Origin: Lycorma delicatula
Lineage: Eukaryota > Arthropoda > Insecta > Hemiptera > Fulgoridae
DNA: 64,000 nt
Direction of reading: 5' to 3'
NCBI RefSeq assembly: GCF_047948215.1
Contig: NC_134462.1
Coordinates: 116,866,437 to 116,930,436, forward strand
This document shows, piece by piece, positions 33,711 to 46,046 of the stretch. Both the position numbers and the translations under genes were made by a program. Position 1 is the first letter of the stretch; the number at the start of each line of letters is the position of its first letter. The notes under the pieces were generated by a model. That model was not told the DNA's origin. It was given only the letters and a program-made list of their open reading frames with translations, and ran no database searches.

Positions 33711-35640
33711 AGTGAAAATATTGGAGAAATTGAAGATTTAGTGATTTAATTTTGTGTGCATTAAAGAATGCAATTATTTTTATTACTTTAACTATATTTC
33801 TATTCTTTAAATTTTTAAACAATTCTTTATCCAATTTTTAAATGTCTTTTTTTTTAATCTTATTATCACTATCTTTCAGTTTTTATTGTTCAATACGCTA
33901 TTACTTTTTTTTTGTAATTAATTTATGGTTATTGCTTATTAAATCAAGTTTCACGCAATCATTTTAATATTTAGTTTATTTCAAACCAAATTGTATCATT
34001 TAGTTAGATCCAAAACCAAATAAATAACCATCTCAGTAATAAAACCAGATTCATCCAAATAACAAACCCAAATAATTTTAAAACTATTCATTCTCTAATG
34101 TTCATATTTACTATGATTTGCTGTGGCCAAGTTCCAAAATGATGCTCAAAAGTGAAATTTAGTAACACATGAAAAATGTCAAGCCTTACGGGCATTCTAG
34201 CCCATAACCTTCTGAATAAAAGAGATAGAGATGCTACCACTCTGCCGATGAGTATACCAAACTAAAAATATTATAATATTACTAATGCTGCATTCAATTG
34301 AAAAAGATTGTCTTTGTATTTAATTTCCAAAGAAATAAGGAAATTAATTACCATGTAGACAAATACATGACTTCAATAACAGAATAAAATTTATGTTTTA
34401 ATAATAAAAAGGAAATGTATATTTTGAATTTTTTAATATTTAATTCTTTAAAATAATTGGGAGGCTTGTTATACAGGATTACACTTAGATGTTCCAACTG
34501 TTTGTTTTTAGAGAGTTACATTTGGAATCTAAGTTTTTTCAATCCTAATTTGTTACAAATACAGCCTAATCTTATCAATTAATTGTTTGAAGGTATTCTC
34601 TTAATTTCCTAGTTATTTCCATAATCCCTTTTAACAAAATGAAAATTTTCTGTAGTTTATTAACATCAAAGAATTGAATACTGAAACTGATGAGTGAACT
34701 GAACAAAATAAGCAGATCTTAGTACATGAATGATAGAAAAACATAATTTAAAAAGACTTTTTGACACGTATTCAATATTTCAGTCCAGAAAAGTATTCAG
34801 TAGCTTAAAAATATTGTGTATGAAATTTCATTGACTTGTCAATTTCTAAACATATTAAATATGAGAAGTAATTTTTTCTGGTAAAATTAATAATAAAACT
34901 TGAATAAACATTTAATGATAGCAGTTTTAAATTTAGTCAAGATAAGACTAGACTAAATTCTAAATGAATTTACTCATCTAGATAAGCAGAAAATTTTTTT
35001 AACAGGATCTAGTTGAAGCAGAAAAAGTGGACCATTTATTAAGATATATAGCTTTAGTTAATTTGTAAATAAAAGGCATAGATATAGGTTTAAAAATGTA
35101 GAGAAAACAAAAATTGTAATATACGAATAGATAACTTAGAACCTAGGATGTAGTAATATGCTGAGGATAAAATACTAGCACAAAACAGAAAGAAATAAGG
35201 AATATCATTAACTCATACTATCACAGGTAGATAAAAATTACCAATAGGAAAATTTGTGTTTTTTATTTTGATGAACCTGATGACCCCGTGTAAATTCGTG
35301 CCAGTTATTCCCGATCCTAGTGCTGAGGTGTTTACTTCCCGTCAAGTTTCTTTGAAAGCCAGATAAGACTTCTTTGTAAACACACCAGGTAAAAAGTGAC
35401 ACAGATCACTTGTGACACACTACATGTGACACAGATCCCAGGGCATGGAAGGTAATTTTTACATACATGTACCTCAGAATCCCGCAAGTGGTGGGTAGTT
35501 TTTACTATCCCTTCTTACCCTTCTTTGCTGGCACTGTCGCAATAATATTTATATCGAAAATTTGTTTATATGCCTATCACTTTATTATTAATGCATATTA
35601 GTCATTTCTCTAAGTCTGTTCTCTTTTCTTTTCTAATACT
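33711..35640. other. AT-rich sequence, no gene seen
   Basis: The part 35270-35560 is less AT-rich and holds a short repeat (gtgacacagatc near 35397 and 35430), but no coherent frame. Confidence 0.45.
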
Positions 35641-35642
35641 AG

Positions 35643-36140
35643 ATGGATCGATGTTAAGTCTTCTAAAGATATAAGGAAGAATATTTACCATAAGGATGAT
35701 CCTGGATTTGCAGAGGCAGTGAGAAAGCTTTTAGCGGCAGCTATAATAGATAAAGAAGTGCATGAGACTGAAGAATGAAGTTGATAGCGTAAATTTAATT
35801 TTTATCTAGTTACACTTATTTTCAGATAGCATTTTTTAGTTTCACCCACTTTTTTTTGGACAAAAACAACTAAAACATTTATTGTTTTTTTAGCTGGCTG
35901 AGAGTCAACCAGAAACACCTATTCTTGATCCACTAACTTCTGATGATAGTGAAGCAGAACAAAATTATTCATCACCCCTTGTACGAATTAGAAAATGAAA
36001 ATTCAAGTGAGGACTACGAGGATGACAAAGAGGAGGCTTCATCTCGGGAACATAATGCAGTTCTGAATGTAATTTCAGACATTACTCTTATTTTTAACAA
36101 AGTAACTTACTACATGAAAGATTTGTGTGAATTATTATAA
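35643..36140 (+). pseudogene. Two-exon coding relic, unidentified
   Basis: A pyrimidine-rich tract ending in actag (35637-35641) is followed by a 45-codon frame: WIDVKSSKDIRKNIYHKDDP, then GFAEAVRKLLAAAIIDKEVH, to a TGA at 35776. If one base is ignored near the stop, the frame continues (EEVDS) to a donor-like gtaaat at about 35790. A second tract, ttgtttttttag (35882-35893), starts another frame: LAESQPETPILDPLTSDDSE, continuing after one shift as an acidic Glu/Asp/Ser-rich stretch and ending at 36138. This layout looks like two exons with a ~100-bp intron. The family is unknown to me. It may be a decayed host gene or a transposon gene. Confidence 0.4.
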
Positions 36141-39100
36141 TTCATTGATTATCAATCAAAAACATTTTTTATTTTATTATTTTTTTTTTTTTATAGAAGA
36201 ACTAAGGTCATAATGGCAAACATAATTCTTAACTTTATCAATTCGTGAGAGTTTAGTTTTAAGCTCCATACAAATTCTAGAAAAATTCAGCAATATTAAG
36301 GCAATTTTTTTGTCCATTCTGTAAATTAAAAGGAACTGAGTGACACATATATTCAACCTTTATAAGAATGATTCATTTTATGTAATTAGTACTAACGACT
36401 GATTAAATTTCATGTAAGAAAACTCAATATCTACTGGGTTTCGACTAGGTGTTTTACCAGTGAATGAAATGTGATGTCATTATAAATTATAAACTGAAAG
36501 TACAGTAGTATATCTACAGCTTAAAATAGCTATCTGCTCAATATTATCTTAATTCTGAAGTATTACATAGTTACTTCTGCTTTAGAAGAATTACACACAC
36601 TGCAATATACCCACATCAGAAAATGATCATGCAATAATGACTTTTTTTGTCATTGGGAAAACACAACCTTCTTATGGATATAGGGGGTCCCAGTATCCAG
36701 CCTTCTTGTGAATATAATCTGCAGCGCACAGAACATTTACACTCTTATACGAACATTAGTCTGTATCCTAATTCTTGACATAAAGAAATAAATACAGGTT
36801 GAGTTATAAATGTGATGAAAATATTGTGGAAACTGGAAATTGTAAAACATCAATATAGTCTTATCACATCAAGGTAATAAAAATGATATCAACTATTATC
36901 ATACCTTAAAACAAAATATAAATTAAAGTTGAAGTACAACCATAACAAATGAACATAATATGCAAGGAACAAAAATATACTTTCAAAATATACAAAAAAA
37001 AACCCAATAAAACAGCTCACAAATTTAAGAAATCTGACACAATGTATCCTTCAGAATAATAAATTTAAAAAAAAAGAATATTATACACAACAACAAAGTA
37101 ACACACAACATACCCCTAGAATACAAGCTCCTGCTACTAAATAATTTACGCAACTCAAACAAAGATGGATCTTCAAACAAAGATGTACACCTAAAACCCC
37201 TCCACAGCAACATCCATTCAATATCTGTAAACTACCTCATAAAAGCAAACCATAAATCCATCTACATTTACAAAATGCTGACATAATACATATTTACAAA
37301 ATACTTAACACAGTACCATATCTTGAAGTACACAACCCTATACTAGAAGAATAAGCTAAATTCAAATTCATTCCACTTTTTGATCGTATGCAAAATATGT
37401 GACTGCATAACTAAAAAAAAAATATCTGCCAGTCATAACTTCACTAATGTCTGCATGAGAACAATAACATCAGTCGCTAAGGATGGGAGTAAAAGTAAGT
37501 TTAAACTTTTATATTAGTTATGAAACAAATGATTATTTATTAAATTTTGTTTAGTTTATTATGTACAAAATTTGTATTATAGCTGCTGGTATTTTACCTC
37601 AACACTCAAGCATTATAAATCTTATCAGAAGAGGAAATATGGTTTTATTTGATTAACTAGGTGTATGAAATGTGATTTGGTTTACAAAATCAAATCTTAA
37701 TTTTGATTTCAGTTTGAGATTTGAATACAGTTCAGATGTCTCAACAGTAGATCACAGCTTCTACATTCAAAATCAACCCATTATTAATTACAAAAAAATT
37801 TTAATTCATAATTGTTTATTTTTTCTTGATCATTCAAAATGAATGAAAAATATCATGATGATTATGTAAAATAAGTGAGATTTAATGGTGCCATTGCAAC
37901 ACCTACATAAAAATGCATAAGAAAAAGTGAGGGTTGAGTCTAAACCTTAAGGAAAAATTTCAATTATAGATGAATTTTTTCTCTTTGCAAAATCAAGGTG
38001 TACTTCCTTTAAGCAAACCAGTGGGTTATCATCACCTACACACCATAAACAACAAAACACTGTGCGCTATTTATGAACTGCTAATTAAGTTAATTTTACA
38101 TAAAATAAGGGGGTAATTAAGAAAGAAAAGAGCCTACAAGCCAAGCTTGGAAAATTAGTAGAGATGCGATGCAAGAAACACAGATAAGTTAATCTAGTTC
38201 ATTCTGAAACATTAAAGAAATATAGCGAAGGTTTTGCGCACATAAAAGACAATAATAATTCATTAATACCCTGGATACTAGTATAGGAAAATGGATGAAA
38301 ATCACTAGTCACGTACCTATCTATATAACATATCACAATTTATGAATTATTATTTCTGCATGTCATAGATTCAGCTTTTATTTATTAAAATATTACAAAA
38401 TAAACACACAACCAAAATAAAATATAAAATGAATTTAAATAAGTCTAAGTCTAAGTCTACATAAGTCTTAAGTCTACTTATGTTAATATTTTCACAAAAT
38501 AAATCATTATGTTTTAGAATAGTTCCAGTGTTTTGAAAAAAAAAGTTATGTTACATAGCCTAGTGGAAATAGTATTATCCTAAAGTTTGCTGAAAATCTG
38601 GAAAATACTGTAATACAAATAACATCAAAAATAATAATTAACATTAAAAACGTAAGCATTCCTAATGTAAGAAATAAATGAAACTTATTTTTGAAAAAAA
38701 AATTATATTAAGACATCAAAAATGTTGTTAAGAGGATAAAGGGATCAAGGTTAAAGAACAAAGATATTGAGGTTTACTGCTGATAAAGTGTTGTTTGGCT
38801 GAGGAAATGATTTTAAAATTAGAAGACATTATGACATAATATAGTAGGAAAATGAATGTTACGAAAAGGAAATAAAAACTAGTGTAGTGTATTGCAGTAT
38901 ATTAAGTATTTAGAGAAAGAAATTGTCATTGCAAGGTAATGTGAAATTAGATAATAGAAGCTTCTAGTTGTATTATGTTTAGAGAAAACTCCTTTCTTAA
39001 TGTGAAATACATGAACTGTAAGGAAAAGGAACAAAGGAAGGTGAGAAGCACAAAAAGTGAAAAAAAGTAAAATCACAGAGAGGATGAGAAATGAAGTAGT

Positions 39101-40570
39101 AATAAGAAAATGAACAGGATCAGAATAGGAAAACCAACTCGCTTAAACACAACATAAGAGGTGAAGAGTTAATTAAAACAGTACCAAAAGGATCAGAACA
39201 AGGTGCAAAGAAGAGAGGACAAAAATAATTTTAAATGCCTTATGGGAATGAAAATAATAATGATAATAACTTAAAAGTTAAGGTGTAAATAGGAAGATAT
39301 ACAGATGTAGTGCAAGGGACTAGAGGCAGAATAAAAAATATATGACAACAGCTTACTACATTCTACGGTAATGAGTACGCAAATAAATATTGTTTGCTCT
39401 CATAATTTAAATTTAACAATTAAAAGATAAACAATTTAATATTATACTACCAATTTATATAATCTCTTATCAACAAGATTATTAATTCATCACAGAAATG
39501 ATAATAATTAACAGATAAAAAGCACAGTATTTACATTTCTGTGTTATTTAGAAAGTAACTAACTATCTTGATTGCATGTATTTTGTAGTTTTCAAAAATG
39601 AAATGTTATTGATAAAGTAATTAGAAAAGCCCCACACATAAATAAATGTAAGTAAAAAGTTATTCATATTTATTTTACAATCTATAACATTAAATTAGTG
39701 ATAATATTAATATAAAATTTAATTTCTTATATGTTATAGCTAAACGTTTTACTAATAAAAAAGTTTTTAAACTTTTAATTTTACGGTTCATTGTTTCAAA
39801 TTGACAGACAAGAAAGTTTTAAATAGACTTACTTATTTTAAATTACATTTTTGACGCAAGTTATTTATGTGGACTAGGTACTCTATAAACGATTGATATT
39901 TTAATCAAAAATAAAACATTATTTTTTATTAAATATGTATATTTATATGAGCAATATTCTACATTGGTTAAATGTATCTAACCAATTCTATATAAGTTAC
40001 AGACTTGTTTTCTACACTGGTTAAAGTTTCCATTTAAAGTCTTTCCACAGCCATGTAGTTAAAATTTTCCATCCATCTTATTGCTACAATTTTGAAATCC
40101 AACTACCTTTGTATTCCATAAACTATTTGGAAACTAATAATTTTAAACGCACAATATTTTAAATAAATAGTTACAATGCAAATCCAACACACTTTAGATG
40201 CCATTATAAATACACATCTAATTAAAACAATTGCCAACAGTAACCCAGCAGATGGTGGAATGAAAACAGCAGTGCTAGTTACTGAATGCAGCCAAAGAAG
40301 TAATATAAAACATTTTGAAGTAAGTTATTAGATAATTAAAAAGGTTGGTTCTTTTATCACCACTTAAAACATTAAGAAGGCATTACTTTACTTTCTCTAA
40401 TCATAAATGTATCAAATTAACAGTAAGAATTTCAATGGAAACTTAGTACATTGGAATTTACTGTGATTCATCATTAGTTATTTAATTATTATCTCTGGCA
40501 ATGCATTGGCTTTATATTAAAACTGATAGTTTTAACTGGTTACAATTAAACCAGCTATATAACAGAATAT
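36141..40570. other. AT-rich sequence, no gene seen
   Basis: About 4.4 kb without a supported gene. A short hexamer tandem (taagtc/aagtct) runs at 38440-38476. The purine-rich part 38750-39250 gives long plus-strand A/G stretches. Confidence 0.5.
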
Positions 40571-40579
40571 GCGTGTATA

Positions 40580-40830
40580 TGTGTGTGTGCGTTTGGATTT
40601 TTGGAAACTTTTGGTTGTCAATTCCAATCAAAACCAGAGGTGTACTACTACATGTTATTCTAAATACAAAATTTCAACATTGTACGGCTAATAATTTTTT
40701 AGTTATGCGACATACATAAGTATGTACGTACGTACAGACGTCACGCCGCAACTACTCAAAATAGATTCAGGGATGGTCAAAATGGATATTTCGGTTGAAA
40801 TCTGAAAACGAAATTTTAAGCGCCAATAAT
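40580..40830 (+). repeat. Dispersed repeat, copy 2
   Basis: Aligns with 11645-11920: tttggaaacttttgg, acaaaatttcaacat, gtacgtacgtacagacgtca and aatggatatttcggttgaaa match with scattered differences. The open frame 40501-40719 overlapping it is not a gene. Confidence 0.7.
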
Positions 40831-41412
40831 GTGTAATCTATCATGTAATGTTAAAATACGATGGGGGGGCGTAAAACGAAAAAAATACCGAAATGCCAGC
40901 AATGTAAATACTTCAGAAATCAGATTCGTTAACAGTGGATATCGAAATTTATGTTAATAAAGGTACGTATTTGTAACATAATGTTCTTAATTTCACTTTA
41001 TTAAATATACAAATAATTCCATTAGGAACACGCAGTATGTCTAAATGTGTAAAAATTGATATAAATTAATTATTATCCGTTAAATAGAATATGCCAACAT
41101 AAATTGTTATTGTCATACTTACAATTTTCGTAAATGCATGAACTTCACGCTAATATGAGAACGATCAGTAAAAATTAATCAATCACGTTCAAACATTATT
41201 TCACTTAGTAAAACTTCATCTCCTGTTTAACTGAACGGCACATGCTTCCTAGATCACATCATTCCAGATTCTGTTCCCGCCAAAGCTATGCCATTTTTTG
41301 TAATTACGTTTAGCCCGTCGATCAATATAAATTGCAAACTTTTGGGTTATTGTTAATATCACGCGATATAACCATTATATCACTATTTTTATAACAACTT
41401 ATAAATATAATT
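40831..41412. other. No gene seen
   Basis: AT-rich; a 7-G run lies at about 40863. Confidence 0.45.
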
Positions 41413-41428
41413 TAAACAAACTTAACCT

Positions 41429-41619
41429 TCTTCTTTCTTTTTCCTGTTTAGCCTCCGGTAACTACCGTTTAGATAATTCTTCAGAGGATGATATGTAATG
41501 AGTGTAAATGAAGTGTAGTCTTGTACATTCTCAGTTCGACCATTCCTGAGAAGTGTGGTTAATTGAAACCCAACCACCAAAGAACGGCGACTACAGGTCG
41601 CCGCTGTAGTCGAATGGTC
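41429..41619 (-). repeat. SINE (first family), 5'-truncated, perfect target-site duplication
   Basis: The minus strand carries the body and tail of the SINE seen at 2463-2737 (ggttgggtttcaattaacca; ggaggctaaacaggaaaaag). It is flanked by a perfect 16-bp direct repeat, taaacaaacttaacct (41413-41428 and 41620-41635). The tRNA-like head is missing. Instead the 5' junction (41585-41612) is a small fold-back: cgactacag at 41588-41596 reappears inverted at 41604-41612, with a nested cggcgac/gtcgccg pair. Confidence 0.85.
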
Positions 41620-41635
41620 TAAACAAACTTAACCT

Positions 41636-42402
41636 ACGCTTGCTTTGCTCACTAACCTTCACTAATGACAATGTTTACAACCTTTACACGGCAATGTTTT
41701 GAGTATTTAAATAATAAATTCAGTAATTATTGCAATTATTATTATTTAAATAATCAAAACATTATTTAGTCGAGATTAACGAGCGTAGGGTAAGTTTGGT
41801 TAGATTATAATTTACAATTTACATCTATAATTATAAGCAATAATTCTTATATTTTTAACATGCAATAATTTTTTGACGGGCTAATACGTAAGTAACCCAT
41901 TTTCAACTGTTGTTTTAACTGTATATGTTAAAATAAATTTTATAATATTTCCGAGGAAATAATTGTAAAATATAAAAATAAAATTTCAGTTCAAAGTTCA
42001 TTCATAAATTGAATACTTTTAGAGTCGATTTATCGTTAATGATTATCTCGTCGCTCAATTTCTTCATTGTCAAATTTGGTTATAATTTGCAGATTTCCTC
42101 TCCTTAGTTGTAGAGATATAGTTTTTTTTTAATACACTCTGTCTTTGGGTTTTTTTTCTTAATAGTTGTGCAGAATCTTTTTTGCGTTCAAGTGTAAAAC
42201 GTCACCAACAGTAAGTATCAGTACATTTTATGTATGTCATATTTGAATTTTTTAACATAGTTCTCATATTCCATTTATTCAATTATATAACTGAAATTTG
42301 TTTTTCGATTTTACAGTTTAATGTAGTAATGAAATCAAATTGTAGGTTGTTTTTTAGTATGCCCAGCATGGTTTTAATTGTAATGTATCGAATTATGTAA
42401 GT
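41636..42402. other. AT-rich sequence, no gene seen
   Basis: No coherent frame; simple A/T runs. Confidence 0.5.
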
Positions 42403-42415
42403 CTAATGTTTTTTA

Positions 42416-42556
42416 AAACATTACATTAGAATATGTAAAACAAATTGTTAGGGATGTAGGATGTAGAGGGTATACTGAAATGAAACCACTAGCACTAGTT
42501 AGGGAATCTTGGAGAGCTGCATCAAACCAGTCAAATGACTGAAGACAAAAAAAAAA
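42416..42556 (+). mobile_element. RTE-like element, very short 5'-truncated copy
   Basis: From 42429 on the sequence matches the last ~130 bases of the full-length element (positions ~24740-24871), including the terminal caaatgactgaagac and poly-A. An exact 11-bp direct repeat, aatgtttttta, flanks it (42405-42415 and 42557-42567). Thirteen bases between the left repeat and the homology are an inverted copy of the target site (ctaatgt at 42403 versus acattag at 42423). Confidence 0.85.
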
Positions 42557-42567
42557 AATGTTTTTTA

Positions 42568-44267
42568 GCGTAAGTACAGTATAATTATAATATTAGTAGT
42601 GTTAAAAAGTAATTTTACAGGCATCAACTGCTATGAATAGTTATTAGCCTTTTGGCAGTGTATTTAACACCAATAATTATGAATTGTGTATATTACAGCA
42701 TTTATTACAAATTAAATACATTACAATTTAAGTTTGATCCTCATTAGTTACTAGTAACATTAAAATTTAATTTGTAATGTAATGTTAATCTAAATTCATT
42801 CTCTGAATACATTAGTTTTTGATGTTTTGAGAGTATTATTATACTCATTCAGTCAGTTGTTTGAAAAATTACAGCAGTAATTTTATTATTATTATTTTAT
42901 TAATATTATTTTTGTAAAATATCCGACACTGTTGAGTATTTTTTTCTAAAATTGGAATTTAATAAAGAAAAAAATGTTATGTCTCTTCAAGCTGCTTTTT
43001 TGGACTTTAATATAAACATGTTTTCATGTTCAAGGCCAAAAAAGCAGCTTCTTATAATTTAATTTATATTAGCAGTATCGTAGTATTATTAACAATTTCA
43101 ACATATTTAGTTTGAGTTTTTGGAATTTTTTAAACATTTTTTATAATTATTTTTTATTTAAACATCATTATTATTTTATTGTTCATCATACTATCTACCC
43201 TCAGGCAGGTCTCTTATAGAGAAGCATTCTTACTCTCTGCTAAACTTTCAAGATCTGTTTTTTTATTTTAAATTATGATATCTCATAACCTTGAAGCTTA
43301 TGTATGGGATTATGGAAATGGAATTTTGTAGTGTATGAAAACGTTTTTACAAACTACTATTCACCAACATATGCCTTTAGTAATTGAGTTAACAGTGTAC
43401 GAGTATAATTATGTAAAATAATAAAAGGTAAAGTAATGTATTTAGAGTACACAAATGTACATTTATGTAATGTATTTAGATTACATAAATGGAGTCGGCA
43501 GGAGTTAAGAATTTTGAAATGTTTTTTATTCAAGTAAGAAAATCTCATTTTGCAATACAAATTTGTAGTTTTGTACTATCAGCTTGATTGTGTTTTTTTC
43601 TGTTCGGAACTAGAATCGTAAATTAAATATTTCTTTTTGAAAGAATTAAAATTACTCTTTATCAAAATGCATTGGAATTGTACTCCACAAAATTTTACTA
43701 GAGCTAGTATATGACTAATCTGTCATTCTAGTTGCATATAATTTTTTTTTTTTGCATCTACCCTGAAAGTGGTTAGCTATTAAATCTGAACACATAATTC
43801 CTTTTACTGTATTTTAAAAGTTATTTTAATTTTCTTAAAATTTACACTTATTATAATTTATTAATTAGCACTTATAACTGAATTTAATTTGTGCTATTGA
43901 AGTACACACTTAGCATTATTCCAAAAGCAGAATTAACATAATTTAACTGCTTGTCTTTATAAGTGTGCGAGTGTTCTTGTACACAGAAAAAGAATTTTGG
44001 TTAGTTTCAAGTAATTAATCATAAATTTTCCATTTTATCTCTTATCTGAATTTATTGTTAGGAATGTGCTGTACTAGTTATCAAGGTTGTTGCCACGGCT
44101 CCTTCTCTGATATTATTATATATTTAATTTGACCTTCTATGTGCAATTCATTATTTCAGAAATTTTAGATGGATAAACTTCACAATGTTTGATAGAATTG
44201 AAATTTTTGTTAAACTAGATTGTGTAGTTTTAGTAACAACAGTGAATGGTTTACTTGAAATACATTT
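42568..44267. other. AT-rich sequence with one hairpin, no gene seen
   Basis: Apart from the hairpin at 42989-43050 nothing is supported. The minus-strand frame 43357-43560 has no domain. Confidence 0.5.
42989..43050. repeat. 62-nt imperfect hairpin
   Basis: The arms aagctgcttttttggactt and aaggccaaaaaagcagctt pair at 18 of 19 positions. An inner acatg/catgt pair closes the loop. Size is similar to a small fold-back element or a microRNA precursor, but the U-rich stem and 7-nt asymmetric bulge argue against a good precursor. Confidence 0.7.
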
Positions 44268-44339
44268 TGATGTAGTCTTTTCAAAGCAAATAATAATTCC
44301 ATGTGATGTAGTCTTTTCAAAGCAAATAATAATTCCATG
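44268..44339. repeat. 36-bp perfect tandem duplication
   Basis: The unit beginning tgatgtagtcttttcaaagc is present twice without differences (44268-44303, 44304-44339). Confidence 0.95.
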
Positions 44340-44595
44340 TAAATTTATGAAAAATTATTAATTACCAAATTGGGATATGATGTTTCCCATTCTACTTTTT
44401 AATTTTCACATTTTTTCAGACAGAAAATCAACTTTTACAAATATTTGAAAGTTGTAATGGCAGTTACCGGGCAGGAAGTACCTGTTATTGTATATATAGG
44501 AAAATGAATTTTACACAAACAGATATTATTATGAAAATTAAAGATACATTGAAGTTAAATGTCCAAGTTTACAAAGTCTACTTAAAACTATAACT

Positions 44596-44859
44596 TAAAT
44601 ATTAACACAATTTTTGTTAGTGATATAAGTATTAATTTACTGGACAGTTCTGTACATACTCATACTCAAAATTACCATAATTAAATCAAAATTACCATAA
44701 TTAAATCAAAATTACCATAATTAAATTAACAATTACATTTTTATATTCTACAAAAATGTGATCTGTAATTGTTAATTTAACTATGGTAATTTTGAATAAG
44801 TACAGAACTGTCCTGTAAATTAATGTTTATATCACTAACAAAAATTATGTTAATATTTA
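44596..44859. repeat. Long fold-back element (MITE-like) with internal triplication
   Basis: About 264 bp forming nearly one continuous inverted repeat. The left arm (taaatattaacacaattttt...) matches the right arm read backwards (taaatattaacataattttt...) with few mismatches and a loop of only a few bases near 44745. A 20-bp unit (caaaattaccataattaaat) is present three times in the left arm (44667-44726) and once in the right. It has no coding capacity. The form is that of a MITE or Foldback-type element; no clear target-site duplication was found. Confidence 0.75.
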
Positions 44860-45946
44860 TATTGGGCATATAAAATGAAAATGTTTGTGCTATCTTGATA
44901 AAGGACTTACTGATCATTACATGTCAGGTGTAGATAGTATTAGTTTAAGGAAAACAATTCTTTTACATTCTAAACATACAATTGATTTTGAGTTTGTGTT
45001 AAAATCAAAACTAAATTTGTTTATAGATTCCATGATATTTTAACTAATATTTTAAATCTAGCCGTTGCCATAATCGGTAAATTATGTAAAGCCAAAAGTA
45101 TAAGCCCTTACTAGGATTAGTACAAGATTAGTACAAGCCCTTAAGTACAGGATTTTATTTTATAAGTACAAGAAACCTTTTATGTTAGGTTTTAATGTTA
45201 AGTATTGTTAAAACGTGAAACTGACTCCCATGAAAATGATGTCTATCTGAAAAATATATATAATATATATAAATTGCAACAGTGAGCTTGCTGAGCAATG
45301 GAAAATGATTGAGACAATTAAAAAAAACCATCGGCAGAATAGTAATTAAAATTATCACTAACAAAGTCACAGTCACACTGTCGCTTAAACTTGCCTCCAC
45401 AGGCACAACCTAACTCTTAAACTTTTTTTTTTATTACCTCATCAAACATTGTTGAAGTACTTAGTCATAAAAATTTTAAAATATACCTCATGTTTACAAT
45501 ATATTCCTAAACAAAAATATTTCTGAATTCAGTGTACCAGTATTGTTCATATAACAATTTAAAATCCAAATTCTAATAAGTTAGATAAAAGTTGGGGGAA
45601 CTTAACATCAGTTAAAATTATGAGCAACTGACTTCCAATTTATCCTAACAGAGCAAAATGTTTAGCATGAAGCAGAAATTCATTTCACAAAAGGGAAATT
45701 TACTGTTGACACACTCAATTTTAGAAATTTAAGTTAAATAAAAGAATAACACACTCAATTTTAGAAATTTAAGTTAAATAAAAGAATAATAACAGTACTT
45801 TTTTTTTTCTAAATAAATTTTACTATTTAGTTTATAATCCAGTTTTGTTCAAATAAATGCAAACAGCCATTGTTAGAAATCGATTGTGTTATTTGTTTTC
45901 TTACCTGTAAAGCCAACAGATTTTTATTAGAGAATAGTTTGTATTG
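44860..45946. other. No gene seen
   Basis: AT-rich; contains the duplication at 45709-45788. The minus-strand frame 45185-45406 is not convincing. Confidence 0.5.
45709..45788. repeat. 40-bp perfect tandem duplication
   Basis: The unit starting acacactcaattttagaaat occurs twice in a row (45709-45748, 45749-45788). Confidence 0.95.
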
Positions 45947-46046
45947 AAAATTGAAGTTGCTGATAGCACCTACTCTTGTAGTACCCATATTGTTACAGAT
46001 AAGGGAACTTAAACAAGATTAGGTGCTATCAACAACTTTAATTTTT
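45947..46046. repeat. Inverted repeat of about 26 bp
   Basis: The arm 45947-45972 (gaagttgctgatagcaccta) pairs with 46020-46046 (taggtgctatcaacaacttt) at about 24 of 26 positions, separated by 47 bases. It abuts the LINE relic. Confidence 0.75.

Noticed and set aside
44667..44726. Regularly spaced repeats suggestive of a CRISPR-like array.
   Set aside because: Three directly abutting 20-bp units without spacers, inside a fold-back element of an animal genome.
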